Below the pieces are notes generated by a model, which was given only the letters and a program-made list of their open reading frames with translations, ran no database searches and was not told where the DNA came from. Made by a program: the position numbers and the translations under genes. Positions 1 through 6,036 of a stretch of 9,479 nucleotides of DNA are shown here, piece by piece; position 1 is the first letter of the stretch; the number at the start of each line of letters is the position of its first letter. The stretch comes from Sphingobacteriaceae bacterium UBA2059 (GTDB lineage: Bacteria > Bacteroidota > Bacteroidia > Sphingobacteriales > Sphingobacteriaceae): NCBI GenBank assembly GCA_002332615.1, contig DDAL01000026.1, positions 1 through 9,479 of the forward strand, in the 5' to 3' direction.

Positions 1-46
1 ATTATACAAGAAAGGCGGGTCAAACGACCCGCCTTTCTTGTATAAT
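1..46. terminator. Perfect 21-bp inverted repeat, likely bidirectional terminator
   Basis: Bases 1-21 and 26-46 are exact reverse complements around a 4-base loop (AAAC). The core GGCGGGTC/GACCCGCC is GC-rich and flanked by AAGAAA on one side and TTTCTT on the other, so RNA from either strand would form a very stable hairpin followed by a T-rich stretch. It starts three bases beyond the stop codon of the yeiH-like gene, where a terminator is expected. The left arm begins at the first base of the window, so the stem may continue outside it. The downstream T run is interrupted (TTTCTTGTATAAT), so this is a less canonical terminator than the one after rpmA. Confidence 0.72.
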
Positions 47-49
47 GAA

Positions 50-1006
50 TTAAAAGTACAGTATAGCTGACAGTGATAAGGCTGATATACTGATCCATAG
101 GATTGTTCCCTGGAGGAAAGGTCGAAATCCAACTTCTGAAATATTTCTTCTTGAAAGGCCCGATCCGATTAGGAACAGTGTAAGGGTTAATCCACTTTTA
201 GACGTCGCAACCACATAAGGACTTATGGGGGCTATAACGGGTAGATACGTATGAGCAAGCATTGCTAAAATAAAGAAAAGTATGAAGTAAGGAACCGAGA
301 TTGTCTTTTTATTGCTTTTGAATAAAGCAATAGAAGCCAATGCAAGCGGAATAATAAACAGTGCTCTGGCCAGCTTAACAGTGGTCGCTACTGCAGTGGC
401 TTCTGGCCCGTATCTGCTTGCTGCCCCCACTACCGAACTTGTATCATGTATCGCTATAGCGCACCACATCCCGAATTGCTGTTGTGTTAAATTAAAAAGA
501 TGCCCGAGCGGAGGATAAACAAATAAGGCAACGCTGTTCAAAATAAATATGATACCCAAAGCCACAGATATTTGTCTATCATTGGCATCTATGACAGGTG
601 CTATGGCGGCTATTGCGCTTCCTCCGCAAATAGCGGTTCCCGCTGACACAAGATAAGAAGTCTCTTTATTTGTTCTAAGCAGACGGCCGAGCAGATAGCC
701 AAATAGTAGTGTACATGAAATTGATACAACAGTGAAAACAAGCCCTTCTTTACCTGCTTCAACTGCTTGATGAAAGTTCATTCCAAAACCAAGCCCTATG
801 ACAGAGGCTTTCAATAGATAACCTGTCACTTTGTTGATCATATGCTTATATGGATTGCCGCTAACCTGTGCAAGTATAAGGCCAGTTAATAGTGCGATTG
901 CCGGATTGAACAGGGGGCTTAAACAGAGTGCTACACAGATAAAAAAAAGTAGTTTCTGCAGAAAGGGTGATAAGCTTAATAAAGAGTTCTTTTTTTGATT
1001 CATCAT
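50..1006 (-). CDS. yeiH: YeiH/UPF0324-family membrane protein, putative sulfur-oxyanion exporter
   Basis: This 318-residue, very hydrophobic protein has about nine or ten likely membrane segments, a normal length for the UPF0324 (YeiH) family. The recognisable family blocks are TAICGGSAIAA at residues 124-134, the stretch SVALG..FILNSVALFVYPP at about 147-166, and HDTSSVVGAA at 187-196. The family is annotated as putative sulfate exporters acting in the inner membrane; the substrate is not proven and cannot be read from the sequence. The gene lies 79 bases downstream of a LysR-type regulator on the same strand, a pairing also known for E. coli yeiE and yeiH. There are two consecutive ATG codons (1006 and 1003); neither has a clear Shine-Dalgarno site, so the first is used. 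A CATATTTG element five bases before the first ATG resembles the phylum's -7 box; if it is used, the transcript would be almost leaderless. The family call is firm; the transport role is inference. Confidence 0.9.
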   Translation of the reverse strand: MMNQKKNSLLSLSPFLQKLLFFICVALCLSPLFNPAIALLTGLILAQVSGNPYKHMINKVTGYLLKASVIGLGFGMNFHQAVEAGKEGLVFTVVSISCTLLFGYLLGRLLRTNKETSYLVSAGTAICGGSAIAAIAPVIDANDRQISVALGIIFILNSVALFVYPPLGHLFNLTQQQFGMWCAIAIHDTSSVVGAASRYGPEATAVATTVKLARALFIIPLALASIALFKSNKKTISVPYFILFFILAMLAHTYLPVIAPISPYVVATSKSGLTLTLFLIGSGLSRRNISEVGFRPFLQGTILWISISALSLSAILYF

Positions 1007-1011
1007 AGTTG

Positions 1012-1019
1012 CAAATATG
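1012..1019 (-). promoter_or_regulatory. Weak -7-like element before yeiH
   Basis: Read on the minus strand, the bases are CATATTTG, one mismatch from the Bacteroidota -7 consensus TAnnTTTG. It ends five bases before the first ATG of the yeiH-like gene. No TTTG -33 element is seen 17-21 bases upstream, which would be consistent with a promoter that needs an activator such as the adjacent LysR protein. The evidence is thin because the motif is short and the region AT-rich. Confidence 0.3.
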
Positions 1020-1052
1020 CGCGCTAAGACAACTACGTGATCATCGTAAATT

Positions 1053-1077
1053 GTTATGTTTAATAACTGTGTGTTAT
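1053..1077. promoter_or_regulatory. Triple half-site array, candidate LysR-type operator
   Basis: The sequence reads GTTAT-N5-ATAAC-N5-GTTAT: three exact 5-base half-sites alternating in orientation, each starting ten bases after the previous one (1053, 1063, 1073). The first pair contains the T-N11-A arrangement typical of LysR-type binding sites (T1054, A1066). It lies 47-71 bases upstream of the first yeiH start codon, between lysR and yeiH, where a LysR activator tetramer usually binds. The ten-base phase would put the half-sites on one face of the helix. Binding by the neighbouring regulator is inferred. Confidence 0.5.
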
Positions 1078-1085
1078 TATAAGAC

Positions 1086-1976
1086 TTAAATGAGGTTCAG
1101 ACAAAAATTGATAAACAGGCGATTTAATCTGTCGCTTGTTCCATGCAGTTCAATAAAAAAGAAATCTCTTTCTATCTTAAGTCCTTTAAGACTTAGCTCT
1201 TTAAGCTCATTAGTAAATAGTTCATTCTTTACACTATGAATCGAGAGGAACGCCAGGCTGTCACTTTCTTTCAGGTAAGACTTGATACCTTCAGTGCTAC
1301 CTAACTGCATTTCCATTTTAAGGTTATTAATGTTCAGTTTTAGCTTTTTCAGCTCACTTTCGATTACTTCAAGAGTGCCCGAGCCTCGTTCTCTTAATAA
1401 AAATGTTAAGTCTTTCAAATGATCAACCTTTAAAGCATCACCTTTAATTAAGGAATTCCGCGCGTTTGAAACGAGTACAATCCGATCATTTAAAAAGCGT
1501 GTATAATGGAAGGAAGCGTTTTTTAGCAACCCTTCTGTAATGCCGAGATCAATAATGCCGGCTGTTAGATCTCGTTCAATAACTTCTGTATTTCCTGTAG
1601 TAAGCTGCACTTCTATAGCCGGGTGCCTTTTATGAAATCTGGCAAGGAATGACGGCAGCACATATTGAGATATTGTTGTGCTTGCGCCTATTTTTAATAT
1701 TCCGGAGTATTTTTGAGATAAAACACCTAAGTCGGAGTTTATTTGAGAGTAGACTTGACGTAACGAATTTACATGATCAAGTAATATCTGGCCGGCAGGG
1801 CTAAGGCTGATTTTCCGGTTTCTGCTTCTTTCAAACAGATTAATTTGAAAGTGCAGCTCAAGCTCGTGAATATGCTTAGTTACCGCAGGCTGAGAAATGT
1901 GTAGCTCTGAAGCCGCTTTTGTAAAATTTAGTTTTGTGGCGACAGTATAAAATACTTTCAGTCTATAGTCAAACAT
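1086..1976 (-). CDS. LysR-type transcriptional regulator (CysL/YeiE-like)
   Basis: The protein is 296 residues long, normal for the LysR family. An N-terminal winged helix-turn-helix covers about residues 1-60, with the hallmark pattern F-TKAASELHISQPAVTKHI (about 18-36) and LFERSRNRKISLSPAG (47-62). A linker helix follows (about 63-90), then an effector-binding domain from about 91 to the end. That domain has KIGASTTISQYVLP (95-108), RERGSGT (195-201) and GSTEGIKSYL (226-235), which look like the CysL/YeiE/CbbR branch, whose members often sense small anions or sulfur metabolites. The gene precedes a YeiH-family transporter on the same strand, so it probably controls that gene; the effector is unknown, with sulfite or sulfate a guess from the neighbour. 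The ATG at 1976 begins MFDYRLKVFYTVA, the right distance before the helix-turn-helix. Its upstream region is shared with the divergent rplU and contains a palindromic promoter-like sequence. Confidence 0.93.
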   Translation of the reverse strand: MFDYRLKVFYTVATKLNFTKAASELHISQPAVTKHIHELELHFQINLFERSRNRKISLSPAGQILLDHVNSLRQVYSQINSDLGVLSQKYSGILKIGASTTISQYVLPSFLARFHKRHPAIEVQLTTGNTEVIERDLTAGIIDLGITEGLLKNASFHYTRFLNDRIVLVSNARNSLIKGDALKVDHLKDLTFLLRERGSGTLEVIESELKKLKLNINNLKMEMQLGSTEGIKSYLKESDSLAFLSIHSVKNELFTNELKELSLKGLKIERDFFFIELHGTSDRLNRLFINFCLNLI

Positions 1977-2010
1977 TTGTTTCCATGATAGTAACCATAC
2001 GTAGTCAAGG

Positions 2011-2042
2011 TGCTATATAGCAGCCATTCTCCTGTTGTCAAA
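2011..2042 (-). promoter_or_regulatory. Promoter-like sequence with 12-bp palindrome before the LysR gene
   Basis: On the minus strand, CTTTGACA is followed by TATATA: TTGACA at 2041-2036, a 16-base gap, then TATATA at 2019-2014. This resembles a sigma-70-type promoter and also supplies the TTTG (2042-2039) of a Bacteroidota -33 element. The -7/-10 part sits inside TGCTATATAGCA (2011-2022), a perfect 12-bp palindrome, so a dimeric repressor bound there would cover the promoter. LysR regulators commonly repress their own genes from such sites. The start codon is at 1976, about 35 bases downstream. Both promoter and operator roles are inferred. Confidence 0.4.
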
Positions 2043-2077
2043 GGTTACCATAAAATACTATAAGAAGCAAGTGTTAT

Positions 2078-2106
2078 TTTGAATCTCAATTAAATGCTTA
2101 TATTTG
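2078..2106 (+). promoter_or_regulatory. Bacteroidota-type promoter of rplU-rpmA
   Basis: TTTG at 2078-2081 is followed after 17 bases by TATATTTG at 2099-2106, an exact match to the TAnnTTTG -7 element typical of the phylum. The rplU start codon lies 27 bases beyond the -7 box, leaving a leader of about 20 bases. This is the best-formed promoter in the window and the strongest non-protein evidence for the phylum. Confidence 0.7.
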
Positions 2107-2133
2107 CACCTCATTTAACAAATTAATTAAATA

Positions 2134-2445
2134 ATGTACGCAATAGTAAATATAGCCGGACAGCAATTCAAAGTTGCAAAAGACCAGCAAATCTTTGTAC
2201 ATCGCTTACAAGGAGATGAAGGCGCTAGTATTGAATTTGACAACGTATTATTAGCTGCAAATGGAAGTAACGTGAAGGTAGGTGCTGAGGCACTTAACGG
2301 AGCTAAAGTATCAGCTAAGATAGTGTCTCATTTAAAAGGTGATAAAGTAATCATTTTCAAGAAAAAACGTCGTAAGGGGTATAAGAAGAAAAATGGTCAC
2401 CGTCAGCAGTTCACTAAAATAGAAATTACAGATATTTCAATTTAG
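2134..2445 (+). CDS. rplU: 50S ribosomal protein L21
   Basis: L21 is a small protein of the large ribosomal subunit that binds 23S rRNA. The 103-residue length is standard. The N-terminus MYAIVNIAGQQFKV matches the family opening (YAIV..GGKQ-KV), and the basic segment KVIIFKKKRRKGYKKKNGH (residues 71-89), followed by RQQFTKIEI, is the family's most conserved rRNA-binding stretch. The ATG at 2134 has no Shine-Dalgarno site but an AT-rich leader (AATTAATTAAATA), usual for ribosomal-protein genes in this phylum. It is the first gene of an operon with rpmA, 58 bases downstream, as in most bacteria, and has a clear TAnnTTTG promoter. Nothing about it is unusual. Confidence 0.98.
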   Translation: MYAIVNIAGQQFKVAKDQQIFVHRLQGDEGASIEFDNVLLAANGSNVKVGAEALNGAKVSAKIVSHLKGDKVIIFKKKRRKGYKKKNGHRQQFTKIEITDISI

Positions 2446-2467
2446 TAGTTAACAGAATAGTAAAACT

Positions 2468-2487
2468 TGAATTGATTATTCAATTCA
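2468..2487 (+). promoter_or_regulatory. AU-rich hairpin between rplU and rpmA
   Basis: TGAATTGA (2468-2475) and TCAATTCA (2480-2487) are exact reverse complements around a 4-base loop, TTAT. The hairpin ends 16 bases before the rpmA ATG and is not followed by a T run, so it is not an ordinary terminator. It could tune rpmA translation, mark an RNA-processing site, or be chance in AT-rich DNA. An 8-bp AU-rich stem is only modestly stable. Confidence 0.3.
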
Positions 2488-2503
2488 TAAATTATAAAAG
2501 AAA

Positions 2504-2794
2504 ATGGCACATAAGAAAGGTGTAGGTAGTTCCAAAAACGGACGCGAATCGCACAGCAAGCGCTTAGGTATCAAAATATTTGGTGGTCAGGATGCAATTG
2601 CCGGAAACATCATCGTTCGCCAGCGTGGTACAAAACATCATCCAGATAAGAATGTAGGCATGGGTAAGGATCATACTTTATTCGCTCTTGTGAATGGTAA
2701 GGTAGTTTTCAAGAAGAAAGCTAATGACAAGTCTTACGTATCAATACTACCTGTTGAATCAGAAAATACGGCTAGCAGCACTGCTGGCAACTAG
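2504..2794 (+). CDS. rpmA: 50S ribosomal protein L27
   Basis: L27 is a large-subunit protein whose N-terminal tail reaches the peptidyl-transferase centre. The 96-residue sequence starts MAHKKGVGSSKNGRESHSKR, the canonical tail, with no cleavable N-terminal extension of the kind found in Firmicutes. The family core follows: RLGIKIFGGQ (20-29), AGNIIVRQRGTKHHPDKNVGMGKDHTLFAL (about 33-62), then NGKVVFKK. The C-terminus carries a short polar tail (about residues 82-96, SVLPVESENTASSTAGN-like) that varies between species. The start at 2504 follows A-rich sequence (AAAAGAAA), which serves as the initiation region in this phylum. It is co-transcribed with rplU and ends 16 bases before a strong terminator. 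Confidence 0.98.
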   Translation: MAHKKGVGSSKNGRESHSKRLGIKIFGGQDAIAGNIIVRQRGTKHHPDKNVGMGKDHTLFALVNGKVVFKKKANDKSYVSILPVESENTASSTAGN

Positions 2795-2810
2795 TTACTA
2801 AATACGTCCT

Positions 2811-2846
2811 AAAAGCCCTGGTTATCTTTATGATCAGGGCTTTTTT
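2811..2846. terminator. Bidirectional terminator between rpmA and the prenyl synthase gene
   Basis: AAAAGCCCTG (2811-2820) pairs perfectly with CAGGGCTTTT (2835-2844). The stem extends inward by five more pairs (two of them G-U in rpmA-sense RNA) to a 4-base loop. Six T's follow the GC core on the plus strand and A's precede it, so the structure can terminate both convergent transcripts: rpmA (ends 2794) and the minus-strand prenyl synthase gene (ends 2864). Confidence 0.88.
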
Positions 2847-2863
2847 ATAACCTATATCGTAAG

Positions 2864-3838
2864 TTATGCTTCTCGTATAAGCAAAGAATCGGCAAAACTC
2901 GTCAACACATCCTTTCTCTCTTCGTCAGCTTTTATTTCCCTAAGATCTAATAGTGCGAGTTCTGCAAACTTACTCATTTCCTTTTCAGCTATCTCTCTTA
3001 TACCTAATCGGTTGTAAAGCGCAATGACTTCTTTCACTTTTGCATCCTGATCATCGCCTTTATACTCTGACCAATACATTAGTTCTTCCAGGTCTAAACC
3101 TTCTGCCAGTTCCATTGCTTTAAGACGCAGAAACGTTTTCTTGTTAGATATAATATCACCTCCTACACGCTTGCCAAACTTTTCAGGATTACCATAAATA
3201 TCCAATATATCATCCTGCAATTGAAAAGAAATACCGAGATTTTCACCAAAGCTATAGATCAAATCTGCATTTTCAGGCGTAGCGTTGGCAATAATAGCAC
3301 CAATTTTTAAACTTCCTGCTATAAGTATGGCTGTTTTTAAGCGTATCATATCAAGATAGTCGTTAATTGTGACATGATTGCTTTCCTCAAACCTCATATC
3401 AGCCTGCTGGCCTTCGCATACACTAATAGCTGTCTCATTAAATACTTTCAATACGTCTCTAAGTGCAGCCATATCTACGGTAGAAATAAGTTTATATGCT
3501 TCAATTAGCATCGCATCTCCAGACAAGATTGCAGAGCTTTCGCCCCATTTTGCATGTACGGTAGGCTTTCCTCTTCGTATAGGCGCTTTGTCCATAATAT
3601 CATCATGCATCAAGGTAAAGTTATGAAACAACTCTATTCCCACGGCCACGGGCAAAGCATCTAAAATAGGCCCTTTAAATAGATCACACGACATAAGTAG
3701 AAGGTTGGGACGTAGCCTTTTACCGCCTAAAGACATGATATACTTAACCGGATCATATAATTCAGATGCTGAAAAATTGAAGTCGCTTTCAGCGATCTGC
3801 TTATTCACCAGATCTTGTAGTTGAGACAGAAGATACAT
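2864..3838 (-). CDS. Polyprenyl synthetase (short-chain isoprenyl diphosphate synthase)
   Basis: This cytosolic enzyme condenses isopentenyl diphosphate with an allylic diphosphate to make prenyl diphosphates for quinones, carotenoids or lipid carriers. At 324 residues it has the normal trans-prenyltransferase length and all the key blocks: GGKRLRP at 38-44; the first aspartate motif DDIMD at 79-83 with RRGKPT at 88-93; GQQ.DM at about 143-148; KT at 168-169; and the second motif QDDILD at 208-213, followed by GKR and the NKKT block (232-235). The first motif lacks the two-residue insertion of typical bacterial farnesyl synthases, and the residue five positions before it is aromatic (F74). 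In family terms this favours a C20-like or other short product, but product length is inferred. It lies 62 bases downstream of rnr, yet a terminator and a TACCTTTG element between them suggest separate transcription. Confidence 0.93.
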   Translation of the reverse strand: MYLLSQLQDLVNKQIAESDFNFSASELYDPVKYIMSLGGKRLRPNLLLMSCDLFKGPILDALPVAVGIELFHNFTLMHDDIMDKAPIRRGKPTVHAKWGESSAILSGDAMLIEAYKLISTVDMAALRDVLKVFNETAISVCEGQQADMRFEESNHVTINDYLDMIRLKTAILIAGSLKIGAIIANATPENADLIYSFGENLGISFQLQDDILDIYGNPEKFGKRVGGDIISNKKTFLRLKAMELAEGLDLEELMYWSEYKGDDQDAKVKEVIALYNRLGIREIAEKEMSKFAELALLDLREIKADEERKDVLTSFADSLLIREA

Positions 3839-3870
3839 ATGAAGCTGTATATAATTAAAATGATTCGCTG

Positions 3871-3878
3871 CAAAGGTA
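3871..3878 (-). promoter_or_regulatory. -7 element of the prenyl synthase promoter
   Basis: On the minus strand the bases are TACCTTTG, an exact match to TAnnTTTG, 32 bases before the ATG at 3838. TTTG occurs upstream only at a six-base gap, and no good -33 element sits at the usual 17-21 bases, so promoter strength is uncertain. Its position just after the rnr terminator supports a separate transcript. Confidence 0.5.
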
Positions 3879-3879
3879 G

Positions 3880-3912
3880 AAAAACAAATACAAGGGAGCC
3901 TTAAACGGCTCC
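3880..3912 (-). terminator. rnr terminator overlapping the stop codon
   Basis: In rnr-sense RNA, GGAGCC (3912-3907) and GGCTCC (3900-3895) form a perfect 6-bp GC-rich stem with a 6-base loop, followed by the T-rich run CTTGTATTTGTTTTT. The upstream arm lies in the last Gly-Ala codons of rnr and the stop codon lies in the loop. The stem is short but GC-rich and in the right place; the T run has several interruptions. Confidence 0.6.
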
Positions 3913-6036
3913 TAGTAAAGTAAAATCAATCTGACGTTTCGGAAGGTCCACCTTTTTAACCATGATGTTCACTTCGTCGCCCAGCTGGTATTTCTTTTTC
4001 TTCCTTTGTCCTATTATACAATAGTTCTTTTCGTCTAAAACATAAAAATCGTCGGTGATGTCTCTAAGGCGCACCATTCCCTCACACTTATTTTCTTCTA
4101 TTTCAACGTACATACCCCATTCTGTTACTCCGGATATAATTCCAGTGAACTCTTTGCCTATATTATTTTTAAGATATTCGGCTTGCATGTACTTAATTGA
4201 TGCTCTTTCAGCGTCGGCGGCTTTCTTCTCCATTTGAGAGGCATAGGTGCTTTTGGCTTCGTACTCATCCTGGCTTACTGATTTCTGCCCTGCCAGATAG
4301 TGCTCAAGAAGCCGGTGTACCATCATGTCCGGATAGCGCCTTATTGGGGAAGTAAAGTGTGTGTAAAAGTCAAACGCCAAGCCATAGTGGCTGGAGCTTT
4401 TTGTCGTATAAATAGCCTTCGCCATTGAACGTATGGCTAACTGGGTAAGTACATTTTGCTCCTTTTTTCCCTCAATATCATGCATTAGATGATTCAGCGA
4501 GCGTGCGATCTCTTTATCAGACTTCATATTGATCTTGTACCCAAACTTGCCTGCAAAAGCGGCAAAAGTAGTAAGAGTCTGTTCATTTGGAGCATCATGG
4601 GCCCTGTAAACAAAGGTGAGTTTCTGTTTGCCTTTTCCTTTTTTTGCTATGAATTCTGCAACTCTTCTGTTGGCCAGGAGCATAAAGTCTTCAATTAGCT
4701 TATGCGCATCTTTTCTTTCTTTAACGTAAACCCCAACAGGTTTTCCACTATCATCTAGCTTAAACTTAACTTCAGTAGACTCAAAGCTGATAGCTCCATG
4801 TTTAAATTTCTTTTCCCTTAATTTATAAGCAAGGTCATTTAGTGCTTCAATGGGTTCTTTTAGTTCAGCTGAATTGCCCTCAATGACGTCTTGAGCCTGT
4901 TCGTACGAAAATCGTACATCGGAATGAATAACTGTTTTTCCAAACCATTCATTCAAGATATTGGCCTCAGCATCTAGCTCAAATACGGCAGAAAAGCATA
5001 GTTTATCTTCATTTGGCCTTAAGGAGCACAAGTCATTCGAGAGTTTTTCGGGTAACATCGGAATCACTCTGTCAACGAGGTAAACTGAGGTGCCCCGCTC
5101 ATATGCTTCCTTATCAATTGCCGAGTCAGGCCGAACAAAATGCGTGACATCCGCGATATGAACACCTACTTCAAAATTCTTATTTTCAAGGACTTTAAAA
5201 GATATAGCATCGTCAAAGTCCTTGGCATCGGCAGGGTCAATAGTAAATGTAAGGATGTCTCTGAAATCTCTTCGCTTTTTAATTTCGTCTTCCGGTATAG
5301 CACTGGCAATAGCATTAGCCTCTTCTTCAACAGCCTGAGGAAAACTAAGCGGAAAGCCATATTCCGAGAGAATGGAGTTCATCTCAGTGTTATTTTCACC
5401 CTGCTTCCCAAGTACAAAAACTATTGTTCCCACGGGGTTTTTCGCTCCTTCGGGCCAGTCAGTGATCCTTGCAATGGCTTTTTCACCTTCACTTACTCCA
5501 TTAAGTTCACTAAGAGGGATGAAAATATCCTGCAGCATCTTTCGATCATCTGGAATAAAAAAGGCAAACTTTTCTGAAATTTTCACTATTCCGGTAAATT
5601 CCATTTTAGCGCGCTGCAGGATTTCAATTACTTCGCCTTCACGATGCTTTCCCTTACTCTTAGCATAAATATGAACTTTAACTCTGTCATTATTAAGAGC
5701 CGTTCTAAGCTTTCTGGGAGCAATGTAAATATCATCCTCAAACTCATCGTCCGGAACAATAAATGCAGAGCCGTCTGTCGTCATTGATACTCGACCTTCA
5801 ATAAAGGCTTTCATCTCTTTAAGCTGGAACTTGCCTCGCTCAACTTCTTTGAAGCGACTCTTGTTACCTGTATCCGTTAGAACCTGCCGGATGGTTTCCC
5901 GGCTTTCCGGATCATTTAAATTGAGTTTAGCAGCAACCTGCTTATAATTTAATGGAGCATTTCCGCTTTTTTCAAATACGTCTGCAATTAGCTGACTGAA
6001 AATTGAAATTATATGACCTGCTTTCTTTTTAGGCAT
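3901..6036 (-). CDS. rnr: Ribonuclease R (RNB-family 3'-5' exoribonuclease)
   Basis: RNase R degrades structured RNA processively from the 3' end and takes part in mRNA decay, rRNA quality control and trans-translation. The 711 residues follow the family order: an N-terminal winged-helix region (about 8-72), two cold-shock/OB domains (about 75-140 and 145-210), the RNB catalytic domain (about 255-585) and a C-terminal S1 domain (about 628-706). The active-site block TIDPADAKDFDDA (265-277) has all the metal-binding aspartates (D267, D273, D275, D276, matching the four of E. coli RNase R). Other conserved blocks are YRAHDAP (477-483) and HFTSPIRRYPDMMVHR (560-575). It is about 100 residues shorter than the E. 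coli enzyme, mainly for lack of a long basic C-terminal tail, as is usual in this phylum. The start at 6036 gives the basic opening MPKKKAGH and no Shine-Dalgarno site. A 225-base gap separates it from the upstream yigZ-like gene. Confidence 0.97.
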   Translation of the reverse strand: MPKKKAGHIISIFSQLIADVFEKSGNAPLNYKQVAAKLNLNDPESRETIRQVLTDTGNKSRFKEVERGKFQLKEMKAFIEGRVSMTTDGSAFIVPDDEFEDDIYIAPRKLRTALNNDRVKVHIYAKSKGKHREGEVIEILQRAKMEFTGIVKISEKFAFFIPDDRKMLQDIFIPLSELNGVSEGEKAIARITDWPEGAKNPVGTIVFVLGKQGENNTEMNSILSEYGFPLSFPQAVEEEANAIASAIPEDEIKKRRDFRDILTFTIDPADAKDFDDAISFKVLENKNFEVGVHIADVTHFVRPDSAIDKEAYERGTSVYLVDRVIPMLPEKLSNDLCSLRPNEDKLCFSAVFELDAEANILNEWFGKTVIHSDVRFSYEQAQDVIEGNSAELKEPIEALNDLAYKLREKKFKHGAISFESTEVKFKLDDSGKPVGVYVKERKDAHKLIEDFMLLANRRVAEFIAKKGKGKQKLTFVYRAHDAPNEQTLTTFAAFAGKFGYKINMKSDKEIARSLNHLMHDIEGKKEQNVLTQLAIRSMAKAIYTTKSSSHYGLAFDFYTHFTSPIRRYPDMMVHRLLEHYLAGQKSVSQDEYEAKSTYASQMEKKAADAERASIKYMQAEYLKNNIGKEFTGIISGVTEWGMYVEIEENKCEGMVRLRDITDDFYVLDEKNYCIIGQRKKKKYQLGDEVNIMVKKVDLPKRQIDFTLLGAV

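Noticed and set aside
312..518. A 68-codon plus-strand open frame
   Set aside because: It is antisense to the conserved HDTSSVVGAA region of the yeiH-like gene.
2071..2078. GTGTTATT before rplU, identical to bases 1071-1078 in the yeiH operator candidate
   Set aside because: A single 8-base AT-rich match without an inverted partner overlaps the rplU -33 element and is likely chance.
5140..5577. A 145-codon open frame on the plus strand (and an overlapping frame at 5372-5668)
   Set aside because: It lies wholly antisense within the RNB domain of rnr, which is well conserved in its own frame; the product has no recognisable family features.
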